DNA from: Onchidella celtica
Lineage: Eukaryota; Mollusca; Gastropoda; Systellommatophora; Onchidiidae
DNA length: 64,000 nt
Direction of reading: 5' to 3'
Assembly: GCA_963931925.1 (NCBI GenBank)
Contig: OZ007571.1
Location: 13,402,506-13,466,505, forward strand
Made by a program: the position numbers and the translations under genes. Positions within the stretch are counted from its first letter, which is position 1, and each line of letters starts with the position of its first letter. This document shows positions 11,637 to 24,028 of the stretch, piece by piece. The notes beneath the pieces were generated by a model. It was not told the DNA's origin. It made no database searches and saw only the letters and a list, made by a program, of their open reading frames with translations.

Positions 11637-13733
11637 CTGTGGGATGAAGAAAGAGGAAATTGGTCATATTCTTATCAGTTTCTTAATAGAAATTGCTATA
11701 TTATGTGAGTTAAATGTAAGCCAAATCCCAACTGTGGTTACAGGAAAATAAATGAAAGAAGGCAAAGAACTGCAGCAGTTCAATTGGGCAATTCTATCCC
11801 GTGTGTATATGTGTGTTTTTGCGTCTTTACTCTTCATCTTATTAAATATGCCAAATTAAAGGAACATGATAACCAAAAAAGTGAAAAGAAAATGCTTCAG
11901 TTAAAGATCACAATAGAAATTGTAACTATTATCTTGACCGCAGACAATTAGACTGCATTATGATAGAAAAGATTGGCATGAGATTAAAGACAAATTTGTC
12001 TTCCGAAAAACACCTCTCGACGTGCAGGTCTTTGGGGCGCTTTTATGTTTTACACTTTGTGTTATGGATCGCAATCTAAATGTTACAAACCCACTTTGAG
12101 ATGTTATGAAGGGGGTGTGTTTGTCATTAACCGGGATGCATGGGGTTATGTGTTCGACTGCATTTCTTTTTTGCAATTAAAAGTAGATTCAATCCTTACG
12201 CACAAACATATTAGTTACCAAGTAACAAATTGGGTAACTTTTGGCCGACTTGCAGGGTTTATTAACACTACTCAAAGTTAACAATAAAAGGATGTGAATG
12301 TGAAACAATATCATAAACCACAATGTCCATAATAATTCATATTAAATCTGGACTATTAGTCTGGACTATTCTAGATCCAATATAAGCCTAACTTTAAGTC
12401 TAACCTAAATCTAACTCAGTTCCTTTCACCCTTATAAATCCTCTTCTACTTATTCTGGAACTGGCCCTTAACTACGTTAGATGTCCTCAGGACATTATAT
12501 AACATTGCTGGCCAAAGGCTGAACTGTAATGGTTTATATTTCAGTAACTCCACAGATCATACAAAAACTGTAACTATCAGAGTATTTCAGACAATACTCG
12601 AAATTCTACAATTTACCAACTTGCCTAGCTCACTACAGAGACATAGGCATAAGATTATCTAGACCTTAAATCACTGTCGCAGTCTTGTTATGACAAATCC
12701 TACCATGTAGGATATCAAATTCAAACGACACTCATACCATTAAAATTAAAATCCACATGACATGGATCGTCTTGAGACGTGATGAACTGGTATTATCCAG
12801 ATTCACCACAGGCAGTTAAGTTAAAAAAATACAGATCTAGCTCTAGCCAGATCTAGTTAGATCTCAAAGAGATTTATCGTAAACTTCATTCTTTCAAAAT
12901 CACTGTACCACACTGTTAAATGTAAATGCTATAAGTAAATTCCATTCGTTCAAAAGATAGATATCCGCAGTGATGTCCTGCTCTAGATCTGTTCCTGGGA
13001 TTCAGACGTTATGGTGGCATAACTTTGACATTTACCATTGGTTCTCAACCGAAAGGTTGAGAACAATCCATTCCAAGCTTTCAGCACATTGTGCAAAGAA
13101 CACGAGCACTCTGTTAGCTCCTGCGTTATGCACAAGATTGCATGGGCAGATCTAGCAGTCTAGTCCACTGCTTTTCATTCTAGGAGAAAAGATTAAAGCC
13201 TGAGCTTCCATCACGGCCGGATTGCTTCAGCATTCGTTTGGAACTGAAGAATTAGTTCTCTCGCGGCCGGCAGACTCCTGATAACAGTACGCCTGCCCTG
13301 ATTGGTCGTAAATTTAACCGCTAAATGACGTAGAATATAATCCTACCCCCAAGTCGAAACCGGGGCGTTGATTTTCATTAATGCCCTATTATCTTTTTAT
13401 CTAAATATCCACCATCTCCCCTAGTATATATTCTTGTTGACTTTTTCTAGCCTATTCATAAAAATATCAGCGATATCCTATTTACTCTGTTTTTGTCTCC
13501 GCTATCCTGTCAGTCTACTGTCCCCCCCATGGATTAACCTGACGTCACAAAAAAATCCAATCATCGTCTGCCTCCTTGACCTTAGATACTAGGCCACGGC
13601 TGACGCGGCACGCATGTCACCATTATCTATTGCGTGCCATATTAACCCTAAAATTGAGTCATGACACTATGAACTGTCTTATATCAATTTTCGAAATGAA
13701 AACAAAATCATCACGTTATAGTGTCACACATAC
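11637..13733. other. RPTP intron
   Basis: AT-rich. It holds CTAGATCTAG-type motifs (12832 to 12866) and a perfect 10-bp hairpin with a GAAA loop at 13041 to 13064. No coding block was recognised. Confidence 0.6.
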
Positions 13734-13895
13734 ACTGGCATGGCATGACATCCTTGAGGCTGTTTCAGCATCTGTAGTGATGATAATTTTCTTTGTCCTG
13801 AAAAGGGTTTCATCAGAGACAGGTCCAGCTTGGATGCAAAATGGTGGAAGTTTAGTTGCCTTCCCATCATCTTCTGGCAGATACTCTCCTGAAGT
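13734..13895 (-). CDS. RPTP exon: D2 central strands
   Basis: It encodes TSGEYLPEDDGK then a sheet-like stretch ending FRTKKIIITT, corresponding to the YWP...V...R-x-L segment of PTP domains. 162 nt, phase 0 at both ends, acceptor TTCAG, donor GTATGT. Confidence 0.8.
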
Positions 13896-15562
13896 CTGAA
13901 GGCCCTATCAAAGAGTTAAGTGAAAGCAGGAATGGGATGGCAAATACAGAAGCAGCTAACTAAAATGAGCCCTTTAGGGAAACAAAACAATATCATTTTA
14001 ATAATTCCATATATCATTGTCATACACATTATTCGAATCCATTATTATTGTAATCTTCTCTTTACCCTTGAGATACCCTTAGAAAACCTGACTACCGGTA
14101 TTTTATTAAAGCGCCCGTCAGAAAAGTTGGGACCCGTGTTCTCCCGATCATTTAACTTGTAGTGAAAATGTCTCAGATTTTCCATGGCTCTCTATACCTT
14201 AATGAAAGTGGAAATGAATTATATGGTTCCATCCATCATGAACACCTGATCATTCATAAATATCCAGGGAAACGACAATCGGGGGATGTTTGGTTGTATG
14301 CCGTTCCACTGATGGTATCCTTCTCCCATCCCTATTAAATGTCTCAAAATGGCTTGCTTTTTAAATAATAATTGTCATAATTATATCATTTCTTTCGCTA
14401 CCTTCCCTGTTCAATGTGCCCAAATACTCTACCACTTAAGAATAATAATGAGATGCAACCCATTAAATCTCATCTTCATCCGCCCATGTTAGATTTGTAA
14501 GTACAGTAAATGGATTTCAAATCCCTCTAAACTATTGTTTCACAGCTGCAAAATCCTAATCTGGGGTAATTGACTGTCTGCCTTTATACTGGGCGCAATC
14601 AGTTTCTGAATGAATCTGTGAAACAAATCTAGATCAATCCTGTCTATTATAATTTTATATCCTCAGGGGCATGATGTCACCCCCGCCCCCCTCCCCCGAA
14701 CCTCCCCTGATAGCATGTTGGTTTTTTTTTTTGTTGTTGTTGTTGTTTTGTTTTTGTTTTTGTTTGTTTTTTTGGGGGGTGGGTCTAATTATTTGGCATT
14801 TTGGGTAATGGTATAATAATAATATACACCGTATTAATTTCTATTCGTGCATAGGACTATAAATTATTTCCGATAACTGCCAAATACAGTAGATCTATTT
14901 CTTTGGTTTGAAGAGGTACATCAATTATCACTGACTCAGTGGTTTCTAACAGCAGTCCAAGAGCCCATACCAGGCAGATTGCATTCATTCTATTTCCGCC
15001 CGTCTGGACAATCAAAATATCATCACTTTACTGTAAAGACCTCGATTTAAAAAAAAACAAAAACTAAACTGAAAAGAAGATTTCCATGGCATAGCTCGGC
15101 GAAACTGCTGAAATAGTTGTTTTTTCTGTAGAAGAGAGCAAGCAAGTTTATTTTTGTTGATTTCTGTTTAACGTAATCAGATGCACATGCAAAATTTGAG
15201 CTATTTTCGTCCTTTGTATGCGACATCATCGAGCAACATGCATCCCAACCTTTGTGGGGTGCAATATAATAAAACTGCTCACAGTAATATCATTTACGGT
15301 CACGCTTTATATTATATAAGGTAAGATTGGCAATGTTAGTAATTACCAAAACAAAGCCACATTAAAAAAGGAATTAAAGATTTTAATGATCATAGATATC
15401 TTCTGGACTGTCATTTTCCTGTATTACAAGGGTTTCGCATTTCATTCTTTAAAATTTTTATCATGGAAAACGTAATGCTCATTGAAAAAATCCACATTCT
15501 AATAATTAAAAAACGGCAGTTTTACTCTGCATAACACTGTAAAATCAAAGAGCAAACGGTAC
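13896..15562. other. RPTP intron
   Basis: No recognisable gene. Low-complexity C-rich and T/G-rich tracts lie near 14681 to 14777. Confidence 0.6.
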
Positions 15563-15700
15563 CAAATCTTTCTTTGCTAGGTTCACATCAAATGCCACTA
15601 TGAGTGAGACTTGACACTGTGTGACCATATGCCAGAAATCAGTGACAGTCGTTGGCAAAGGTAAACACGTCAGAATCTGTTGGTTGTGATTGGTGAAGCT
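15563..15700 (-). CDS. RPTP exon: D2, DFW motif
   Basis: It encodes QQILTCLPLPTTVTDFWHM, the counterpart of the Q-x-x-LTQGP-x-x-x-T-x-x-DFW segment of PTP domains, with the usual QGP altered to CLP. 138 nt, phase 0, acceptor TTGCAG, donor GTACCG. Confidence 0.85.
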
Positions 15701-16128
15701 CTGCAAAAACCAAATGTAGATGTTGCCTGTGATTTAACCAAGACATTGGAATATATCTTGTAATATAATAGTCTTTTATTTCAAAAATTAAATTGTAAAG
15801 TTGTAAATGGGTGAACATCACCACATTTGGGGAAAAATCTGCTGACGAGGACTCTGTGAATAAAATAAATTAGCTGGGATCAGGCTGTTGGGAATACATT
15901 AATTTTCTATTGTCTTAATTTAATTGTGAAGTAGTAAGTAGAAAAACAAAAGTACTTTTCTCAGAGATAGCAAGATCACTGAAAACCTATTTTGAATCGG
16001 CCGCATTTATTTGTATAATAACGTCCACAAAATACTTGATGCACGGAATACGAGATTATAAGATTTTAATGTATATTTTTTTTTCTCAAAGTTATATTGG
16101 ACACGAAGTCCCATTTGTTATGTCTTAC

Positions 16129-16202
16129 CGGAGCAAACACAGCATTGATATAATCTCCCAATTGATCACTGTCTCGGATCAGCCTTACCCTGTAGAGATC
16201 CT
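16129..16202 (-). CDS. RPTP exon: D2, DYINA motif
   Basis: It encodes DLYRVRLIRDSDQLGDYINA, the first strands of a PTP domain (YINASFI region). 74 nt. It begins in phase to complete a Lys codon with the exon at 21309 and ends in phase 0 before GTAAGA. Confidence 0.9.
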
Positions 16203-16620
16203 CTGTGAAACAAGACGATACTTTCATGCAAATGTGTAAAAACGTTACTCATTAATTGTTTGCTAGTAACGTGGAAAATAGCCACGTTTGTGCATTTTCT
16301 GTGCAAACCCCTTCAGTGAAGTTTGCAAAACCAGTAATGAAGTAAACCAAACAACTCAGAATGTTTTCTTTCTGTAAGACGTTTCGACTTAAAAGGAGTC
16401 CCAACAATGATGATATTAACGGAAGAAATGAAGTGGCATTAGTTCCTTTTCATCAAACAAGAAAATACACAGTTCTGTCATATGCATAAGGGCTTACCTA
16501 TCTATGGCCTGTGGAGCAAAAAGAAGAAATAATAACACTAGCACAGATTAATATCCATGTATTTGATTGTAATGAAGACAATCCTCAGATCTCCTAGCCA
16601 CAAGTAAGCACACCCACACA

Positions 16621-17208
16621 TAATAATAGTTCGTCCATCAGGTATGATGATGACCTTAACAACACCAGAGGAATAAAGAACAGAAATTGTTGAGAATTTT
16701 AACACATGGACAATAAAGAGAACTAAAGGACACAGAGGACAGAATGGAAAGACTGTTCTTTCATGACTTATGGCTTCTCATGTGACTGATAAGTCCTATT
16801 TTTGCCCTGCAGACCCTTCCGCATAAATGACAAGAGTGCTCCGTTGGTTCAGTACCACTGGGCCTTTTCTTGCGCCGTTCTCTTTTTTTGATAGCCTGCT
16901 GGACTCTGTCAGCTTCCCATGCTTTGCTGCCTCTGGTAAGGGCCGCCCTCCAATTTGCACGATCAAGGGAGAGCTTTTCCCACTCACTCACATCAATGGC
17001 AAAGGCCTTCAGTGATTGCTTGAGAGTGTCTTTGTAACGTCTCTTTGGGGCCCCAACATTCCTCGTTCCATTGGAGAGCTCAGAGAAGAAGATTTGCTTA
17101 GGGAGTCTGGAGTCGGGCATTCTGACAACATGTCCTGCCCAACGTAGCTGAATTTTTTTCAGGTGGCAGAAGATGCTCAATTCCTTGGCACGATTGAGGA
17201 CCTCAGTG
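16621..17208 (-). mobile_element. LINE copy 2, 3' segment
   Basis: The minus strand encodes the last roughly 150 residues of the LINE polyprotein, from EVLNRAKELSIFCHLKK to the terminal C2H2 finger. It ends in the same AATAAT tail as the 9.2 kb copy. It is continuous with the reverse-transcriptase segment at 18400 except for an LTR inserted at 17209, and bases 17204 to 17208 are one copy of that LTR's target duplication. Confidence 0.9.
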
Positions 17209-18394
17209 TGTCACGAGTGGAGTGAGCGATAGTTAATAATTACGGGGGGAAAGGAGGAGAGTAAAATTAACGCACGTAGACAAGTAAGGAAAAGCGTGCC
17301 TGTTATGAGTGGTGGGGGGTCTGAATGAGGCGAAAGCGCTGTATTACTATCACTGCAAGTTAGAACGTCCTAAAGAGCGGACGCAAGAGAAAGCCCAGTG
17401 GGCGAACATAAGGGGAGCAGTCAGAAGACTAGTGAGAGAGTCTTTCCAGTGATGACTGGTAGGTGAAACGATGATTGATAATTATGATTGATGTATTATA
17501 TTCGTCTATTACCATGATGTAAATAAGTATATGTGAGGAATGTGGAAGTCCTTGATATTGGATATAGCAATGTGCGCCATGAGCGATAGATGAAAGTGAG
17601 TTCACGGATTTGTAGCACGAGTGAGTATTGTGTACTCCGATGGAGGTGTGTTACCGTAAGATGTTTGGTGAGTGAAAGGTGAACTATTGTGTGTACGCTT
17701 CATGGGTTGTAAGGAGAGGGGGAGTGAATAGAAATGGTAGGGTATTATACCAATGTAATGTTATTCTTGTAGGTGTCGGGGACGGGCCAAAGAGCCACCT
17801 CGGTGAGCACAGGGGATAGGCCAGCATAGGGCCGGAGGCCACACATAGGCCAAGAGTGAGGCTGTCGGTGCAGGACAGTAGAGGCACATAAAGTCGTGGC
17901 AGTCAGGCCACGGACAGGGACGTAGATATGAGCGTGAATGTGATAATGTACTATTGCCATGTTGATGGGCTCTTGAAATGATAATGTGCTATTGCCATGT
18001 TGATGGGCTATTGAAATGATAATGTGCTATTGCCCTGCTGAGGTGCTAGTGGAATGCTAAGGTGTTACGGCAATGGGAAGGTGATATTGAGAGACTGCGG
18101 GGCCAGTGAATTATTAATGTGCTATTAAGACCCTGAGGGGAGAGGCTGAGGCCGAAGTGCCTTTAGGAAGTAACTACCGGGTTGTGGATCCGAGGAAGAG
18201 TGCATGTGAGAATAAGGCCGTTGTACGGCAGTTAATTTCAATAATATAATGTATGTAATTGCGCTATTATCTGTATAATTATGTTTAATAAATGTGTGAG
18301 TCTGATGGGTTGTTCTGTTAAGTGTTAAACTTGTTCGTTCGTGATTGTTGTCCTGTCATAACTTATTACATCTCCCAGTCTGGGATTTGTGACA
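17209..18394. mobile_element. Solo LTR inserted in the LINE
   Basis: This 1,186-bp block begins TGTCA and ends TGACA (inverted LTR termini) and is flanked by the 5-bp direct repeat CAGTG at 17204 to 17208 and 18395 to 18399. It splits the LINE coding sequence exactly. It has no coding capacity, and a 38-bp tandem repeat of about 2.7 copies lies at 17941 to 18043. An AATAAA signal near 18289 on the plus strand suggests plus orientation. The retrotransposon family is unknown. Confidence 0.88.
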
Positions 18395-19187
18395 CAGTGT
18401 CTGGAATTTTATCCTGCCATTTGATCCTTAGGATCTTTCTAAGGCAGGCCAGATGAAAGTGATTTAGCTTTCTGGCATGCGATTGGTACACTGTCCAGGT
18501 TTCAGCCCCATAGAGTAGGGTGGGAAGGATCACAGCATTGTACACTTTCAGCTTGGTGTCTGTGCGAATGCCGGCGACATCCCATACTCTCTTTCGAAGC
18601 CTGCCAAATGCAGAGCTGCCTTTGCTGATTCTTGAGAGAGTTTCAGTATCAACACGAGCCGCAGAAGACAGTGTACTGCCAAGATAGGTGAAGTTCTCCG
18701 ACACCTTCAGAAGACTGTCATGGACTTTGATATTTGGGGTCATAGGATACTTGTCGTCTGGAGTAGGCTGATGGAGCACTTCCGTCTTCTTTGTGCTTAT
18801 TGTGAGGCCAAAGTTGTCACAGGCACTAGAGAACTTATCAACACAGTTTTGCATGCTATCCTCATCGTGTGCCAGAAGTGCACAATCATCAGCAAATAGT
18901 AAGTCACAGACTTGAGTATTTTTGGTTTTGCTTTTTGCCTGAAGTCTCCTGAGGTTGAATAGACTGCCATCAGTTCGGTACTTGATGCTTACCCTTTGAG
19001 GAGGAGAGCTAAAGGCTTCTTGTAGCATTGCAGAGAACATGATGCTGAACAGAGTTGGGGCTAAGACACAACCCTGTTTTACCCCATTTGTGACAGCAAA
19101 GGGCTCTGAAACACTGCCGTTGCTTTTGACTGCAGCTTGCATGCCATCATGAAACTGGCGCACTATTGTGATGAATTCGGGTGGACA
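18395..19187 (-). mobile_element. LINE copy 2, reverse transcriptase C-terminal half
   Basis: It encodes CPPEFITIVRQFHDGMQ, then VTNGVKQGCVLAP, the catalytic LLFADDCALL (FADD box), and the thumb with FTYLGSTLS and ILPTLLYGAETW. It is intact to the point where the solo LTR enters. The first codon here follows directly on the last codon of the inverted segment to its right. Confidence 0.92.
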
Positions 19188-20600
19188 ATGGGTTGCGCTT
19201 ACTTACTTTGTGCGCTGAATTTGGCCTGTTCATTACCAACACAAATTGTAGTCTCCCCGTGAGAAACAGAACGTCATGGATGCATCCCCGCTCAAAGCAT
19301 TGGCATCTCATAGACTATGTCATTGTGAGGAAGACTGACAGAAAGGATGTCCTTGTAACCAAGGCGATGTGTGGTGCCGAGTGTGGAACTGACCACAGAG
19401 TCATTGTTTGCAAGCTCAGACTAACATTGAGGCGCAATAGACGCCCTCAATGGAAAGCGCCACCTAAACGCCTAAATGTTTCAAAACTCTGCTCAGCTGA
19501 GAAACAGAGCGAGCTCTCATCAGAACTCTCCTCAAAATTGGATTACGTGACTTTTGACCCTGAGAACATTGAACAGAGCTGGACTGACCTAAATACGACT
19601 GTACACTCTTGCGCCAGCAGCACAGTTGGTTTTCCTGTCCGCAAGCACCAGGACTGGTTCAATGATAATGATAATGAAATCAAAGTGGTCATCAAAGAAA
19701 AAAATAGTCTCATCCAAGCTCACTGCAGTGACCCCTCTTCCACAGCAAAAGCTGATGCACTGCGTGCATGTAAGGGTGTACTCCAGAAGAAGCTGAGGAA
19801 AATGAAAAATGACTGGCTTGAAGAGCGAGTAAGAGAAACTCAGAAATATGCCGACACAAACAACACTAGAAAGTTCTTTGAGAGCCTCCGAGCTGTGTTT
19901 GGACCATCCCGCTCTGGCACTACGCCACTTCTTGCGTCAGATGGTTCAACACGCATTGTTGAATTGAATGCCATAATTCAGCGTTGGGCAGAACATTTCG
20001 GAGGTGTGCTAAATGGGCCATCAAATATAAATACTGAGTCCATTGACCGCCTCCCTCAGAATCCTATTAATGCAGCTCTTGCCAAGCCATTCACAGCAAA
20101 TGAGACCCGAACTGCCACAAATCAGATGTCCTTTAACAAATCACCAGGCCTGGATTCAATTCCTGCTGAGGTGTATGCCTTCGGTGGAGAAAAGCTTATT
20201 GAAAGGTTGACCGAGTTGTTCAATCATATGTTGAAAGCAGGGAAGCTGCCACAGGACTTCAAAGATGCTTCAATCATCCATCTGTACAAAAACAAAGGGG
20301 ACAGCCAAGTCTGTGACAACCATCGGGGAATCTCTCTACTTTCAATTGCTGGCAAAATATTGGCAAGAATGCTTCTGAATCGCCTTCTTGATCACCTCTC
20401 GTCAAATGACTTGCTTCCCGAGAGCCAATGTGGCTTTCGTAAAGAGAGGGGAACGGCGGATATGATTTTTGCTGCCAGACAGATTCACGAAAAATGCATG
20501 GAACAAAATAAAGCGCTGTATATCACATTTGTTGACCTCACAAAAGCATTTGACACAGTGTGTCGTGAAGGCCTCTGGAAAATCTTGGCGAAACATACAT
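19184..20600 (+). mobile_element. LINE copy 2, inverted 5' segment (endonuclease end and RT N-terminal half)
   Basis: The plus-strand frame begins in the endonuclease domain (DNGLRLLTLCAEFGLF, HLIDYVIV, GTDHRVIV with the conserved DH). It runs through the RT fingers (SPGLDSIPAEVYAFGG, NHRGISLLSIAGKILARML, QCGFRKERGTADMIF) to VDLTKAFDTV with the first catalytic Asp, and stops in GLWKILAK. It lies head to head with the 3' part, and the two share a GACA microhomology at 19184 to 19187. This is the layout made by twin priming. The LINE clade (RTE-like or CR1/Jockey superclade) was not determined. Confidence 0.92.
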
Positions 20601-20604
20601 AAAC

Positions 20605-21308
20605 ATACACAAAAAGGTACCCTAGCTTTTCTCGGCGCGACTAAAATCCGTTGCTCATAAGAACTAAACAAAAAGTGACTTTTTCTTTTTTTACATTGAA
20701 GCATATAATAGATTATGAGACAAGGGACAAGTAAAATAACTTATCTATCTCAAGTTTGGTCCTGGGGTCAATGTAACCTCACAGATTCATTCAGAAATTA
20801 AATGCACCATTGAGAATTGAACATGTACCCACGATTTGATTAAATTATCAGATGTGAAACAATCCATTAAAGTTCTGCCTTATACTCCATAAGTTCAATA
20901 TTGTAAAAGATTCTAAAAATGGAATGGTTTGGAGATCGAATACTACATTTTCAAAGCGTAAAAATTGGAACTAAAATGACATTGATAGCTTCAGAGGCGG
21001 GCTAAAATTAGCATTTAAACTCCAGTTCAATTCTTAGCCACGATTATTAGTTCTGGAACACTTCATAAACATTTATGGTGGCTTGGCTATCACCAATAGT
21101 GGGACATATAATTTTTATCTCCTCTCCTCTCTGCCCCTTTCCATTCCATGTGAGAAGAAGCATGGTGGACACGGGCTTTCCCCCTCGCCTCAGATGCTGC
21201 TCATAACAATATGTTTTGAAATTCCTCACAAGGTTTTATCACTTTCACAAGTACAGACGTTCAACAGAAAGTGCTTTATACCTCTAGCAGTTCAAGACTA
21301 CAACTTAC
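20605..21308. other. RPTP intron remainder
   Basis: No coding block recognised between the LINE end and the next exon. Confidence 0.6.
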
Positions 21309-21410
21309 TTGGCAAAACATTGTTGGCATGATTTTTCCTTTTATTAGCAATTTTCCTGCCTTCCTCTTCTACACCCAGAGTATGCTTAATGCGGTCGTCT
21401 TCACTGTTTC
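21309..21410 (-). CDS. RPTP exon: D2 N-terminus
   Basis: It encodes NSEDDRIKHTLGVEEEG then KIANKRKNHANNVLP, the counterpart of the NKxKNRxxxxLP entry helix of PTP domains. 102 nt, with 2 nt at the start and 1 nt at the end shared with neighbouring codons. It joins in frame to the exon at 16129. Confidence 0.88.
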
Positions 21411-21495
21411 CTGACACACGGCAAATTATCTGTTTAATAATAGATGTCCCATGTGAGAACAAAAAACAATGTGCCTGTAAAAGTCAGAATCTCAC

Positions 21496-21537
21496 CAGGA
21501 CAGCCTACATCTTTCCGCCATAAAAAGTCGGCCAAGA
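21496..21537 (-). CDS. Possible 42-nt RPTP exon in the D1-D2 linker
   Basis: Bounded by ACCCAG and GTGAGA, it encodes LADFLWRKDVGCP in the frame needed by the exon at 21309. It does not match the phase 0 end of the exon at 22463, which is one base off. Either a small exon is missing between them or this block is not used. Confidence 0.4.
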
Positions 21538-22462
21538 CTGGGTAAAAAAAGCAATTCTAAATTCAAATCCAAACTATTCCAAATAGCAATATTTTAAATT
21601 TAAATTTCCATTCATTGCTAAATAAAGCAATCCCATCCTTAGACAAGAAAACAAGAACAACAACAGCAACAACAACAAAAAACAACAACAGTGTATTCAA
21701 AAGTGGACAAGTCCTATAAAATAATTATGCAACTCCAAACAAAATGAAAATCGGTTTATGTTTTCAACTGCTGTTATTACTTAATCTCTGCTCCGCTATT
21801 CCTCATAGGTACAGTAGATATGTCAGTGCCCCAGTTATGTTGATGGCTGCCTCTAAACACTACGTATCGTAAAATTGCACACCATCTGAAGAATCATTAT
21901 CTAAAGGACGTTCCACTTAATTTGTATTATGATGTGTGCATGTAAGCTAAATCTTTCTTATTCAGTTGATTAAATCCTAACATCGGGGCTGGCCTATTTG
22001 GAAGTAGGCCACACTCTCTAGCATGAAACACTATATGGATTGTGTTTCACTATGTTTAGTTCACTGTATGTGACATGTCCCTGGATTTAAAAATCGTGGC
22101 TCTAAAACCACCTATACTGCAGTCATCAGAGCTCCATAAAAAATTTTAATCCAGATTCCTTCTTTCTGATCTCCCTTTTACACTGTTAGATTATTGCACC
22201 ATGCAAGAAACTTCTGTTCATTCCTGGAAGACTGTCAACATCAAACTGACAATTAGTTTGGCGTCTTCCCATGGACAGTGATACACGCGATGAATTTGGT
22301 GACTCATAAACAATATCTTCCACGAAAATAAACAGTAATAGCTATTTGTCACTAAGACCTTGATATTTAGCATTCATGAAATTGGGAGAGAGACAATAAA
22401 AAGAATATGAACATTTTACAGGACACAGCATTAGTTTTCATTTCCATAGTCATCTATCATAC

Positions 22463-22609
22463 TTGGAATTCCCTCTCCATATTGGTTTTTCCTGTCTCTG
22501 CTGTCTTTGACAGAGTTTTCATCTGTTCCTGTAAGCTCGTGGGTGTCACTGTAGTGCCCATACATGGCATGGCTGCCTGAGCAGCTTTGTGTAGAAATTC
22601 ATACTGTTC
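22463..22609 (-). CDS. RPTP exon: D1 C-terminal helix and linker
   Basis: It opens with EQYEFLHKAAQAAM, the Q-loop helix that ends D1, then a linker of about 35 residues finishing in NMEREFQ, typical of the start of a following PTP domain. 147 nt, phase 0 at both ends, donor GTATGA. Confidence 0.88.
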
Positions 22610-22971
22610 CTAAATACACAATCAGAAAAATGGTTAGTTTTAAAATACAAACGTTTCCAAATAATAACAAACATTACTTAAATCATTGCATTGAGACAAT
22701 AAATATCGTTTTTATTGCCATCGCTAAAGTAATGGGTATTCTGTATCAAACATGAATCCAAAATTAGTACAAACGCACTTCAAAAACACAGAACAACCGT
22801 GTCTACAAATAAGAAAATGCCTTCATGAACATCGGCAAATTTGGCTTTCACTGGCACTTCTCAGCTCACCTGAGTGCCAAAGCAGTTTCAGGTGTAGGAA
22901 AAAATTAGTATGGAAGTAATCCTTCACCTGCAAAATATAAGCAAGAAAAAACAAACAACAACAAAACTTAC

Positions 22972-23107
22972 AGCAGTTTGTACCATGTTTATCCTATCCA
23001 CTCTCAACTTCTGCACTGTTGCAACAAAGTCTATATGCCCAGTGACCTCAGCTTGTCTCATGACGTTTCTCAGGGCAATGAACGTTCCTGTCCGGCCCAC
23101 CCCATTG
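22972..23107 (-). CDS. RPTP exon: D1 P-loop second half
   Basis: Starting after CTCAG, it completes the signature loop with the exon at 23883: HCSNGVGRTGTF. The nucleophile Cys and the phosphate-binding Arg are both kept. The usual Ala after the Ser is Asn. It ends in RVDRINMVQTA. 136 nt. Confidence 0.93.
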
Positions 23108-23882
23108 CTGAGAGGAAATTGATACAATTGTCTTAAAGGCTGGCGGTATCTAATTTAAAGTATCTCTGTGCACACATTTCTTTTCCACTCAATACAAAAC
23201 TTTAAACTGAATGTGGGGTATTATTAAATTAAAGGCAGATTTTACTCCCCTGATTCTTTCCCTATATTTTGTGGACACTCCTTCGGTGTAGGCTATCATT
23301 TTCAGTAAGCGTTATTAGTTGTACTAGACCACTGCGACATCGATATCCCAGGCTAGAATTGCAACACTGTCCGTTTGGAGCAAGGAGGCAACAGATTGGT
23401 CAGATGTAATTTTTTTTAAAAAAACATTCCTGTCTTCATTATACTGTCTGCTACTGCAAATTACTCATATGTTTGCTACTGCATTTTCGCCAACAGCCAA
23501 TTCCCAGTTTTTGCAGCAAGAACATATTTGTGCCTGATACTACATTCAGATGACTTTCATAATATTGCCTGGGAGCCATCGTTTTGTGATCTAAGCTCAG
23601 CTAAAGAATTTATCTTTAGCAAATGACGTTCCAAAATGGAAAAGTATGATCAATCGAAAAACTTTATAACAATTCTCATCGCCTAAATTTATATGCTGAA
23701 ACCCTATTCTAATTTCTGGTGCAAGTGTGTAGGTTTGCTACATAATGCAAGAAAATCCAAATGTCCCATACATAATAATGTAGCAGATATGATTTAGTAG
23801 GTCACAATATTTCAGGCTTTACAGTATTATCTGTTATATTCTTCAAGTGTGTTGTTATTTTGGAATAACGAATTGCCCACAC

Positions 23883-24028
23883 CTGCAATGGACCACGATG
23901 GGCATATCAGTTGGAAAAGAAGCCACTCTTAGTTCAAAATCTACCAGAGCCCATGGAGCTGGAGGAACCTCTTTGTCTGTCCATGTTGTAAAGTGGAACT
24001 GTGTTATCTCCTTTGCTGGTTCTCCTGT
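23883..24028 (-). CDS. RPTP exon: D1 WPD loop and P-loop start
   Basis: It encodes EITQFHFTTWTDKEVPPAP and ends PIVVHC plus AG. The general acid Asp of the WPD loop is present, while the Pro is Thr (WTD). 146 nt with AG acceptor and GTGTGG donor. Confidence 0.93.

Noticed and set aside
11958-12281. Coding region on either strand near 12.0 to 12.3 kb
   Set aside because: No domain, and it lacks splice signals compatible with the receptor phase.
13041-13064. Perfect 10-bp hairpin with GAAA loop (GGTTCTCAACC type) as a regulatory RNA
   Set aside because: GGTTCTCAACC is also seen at 4213 in a repeat-like context, so it is probably a repeat terminus inside an intron.
19181-20602. An independent 473-codon gene
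   Set aside because: It is the inverted 5' part of the LINE: endonuclease end plus RT start, stopping where the 3' part begins.
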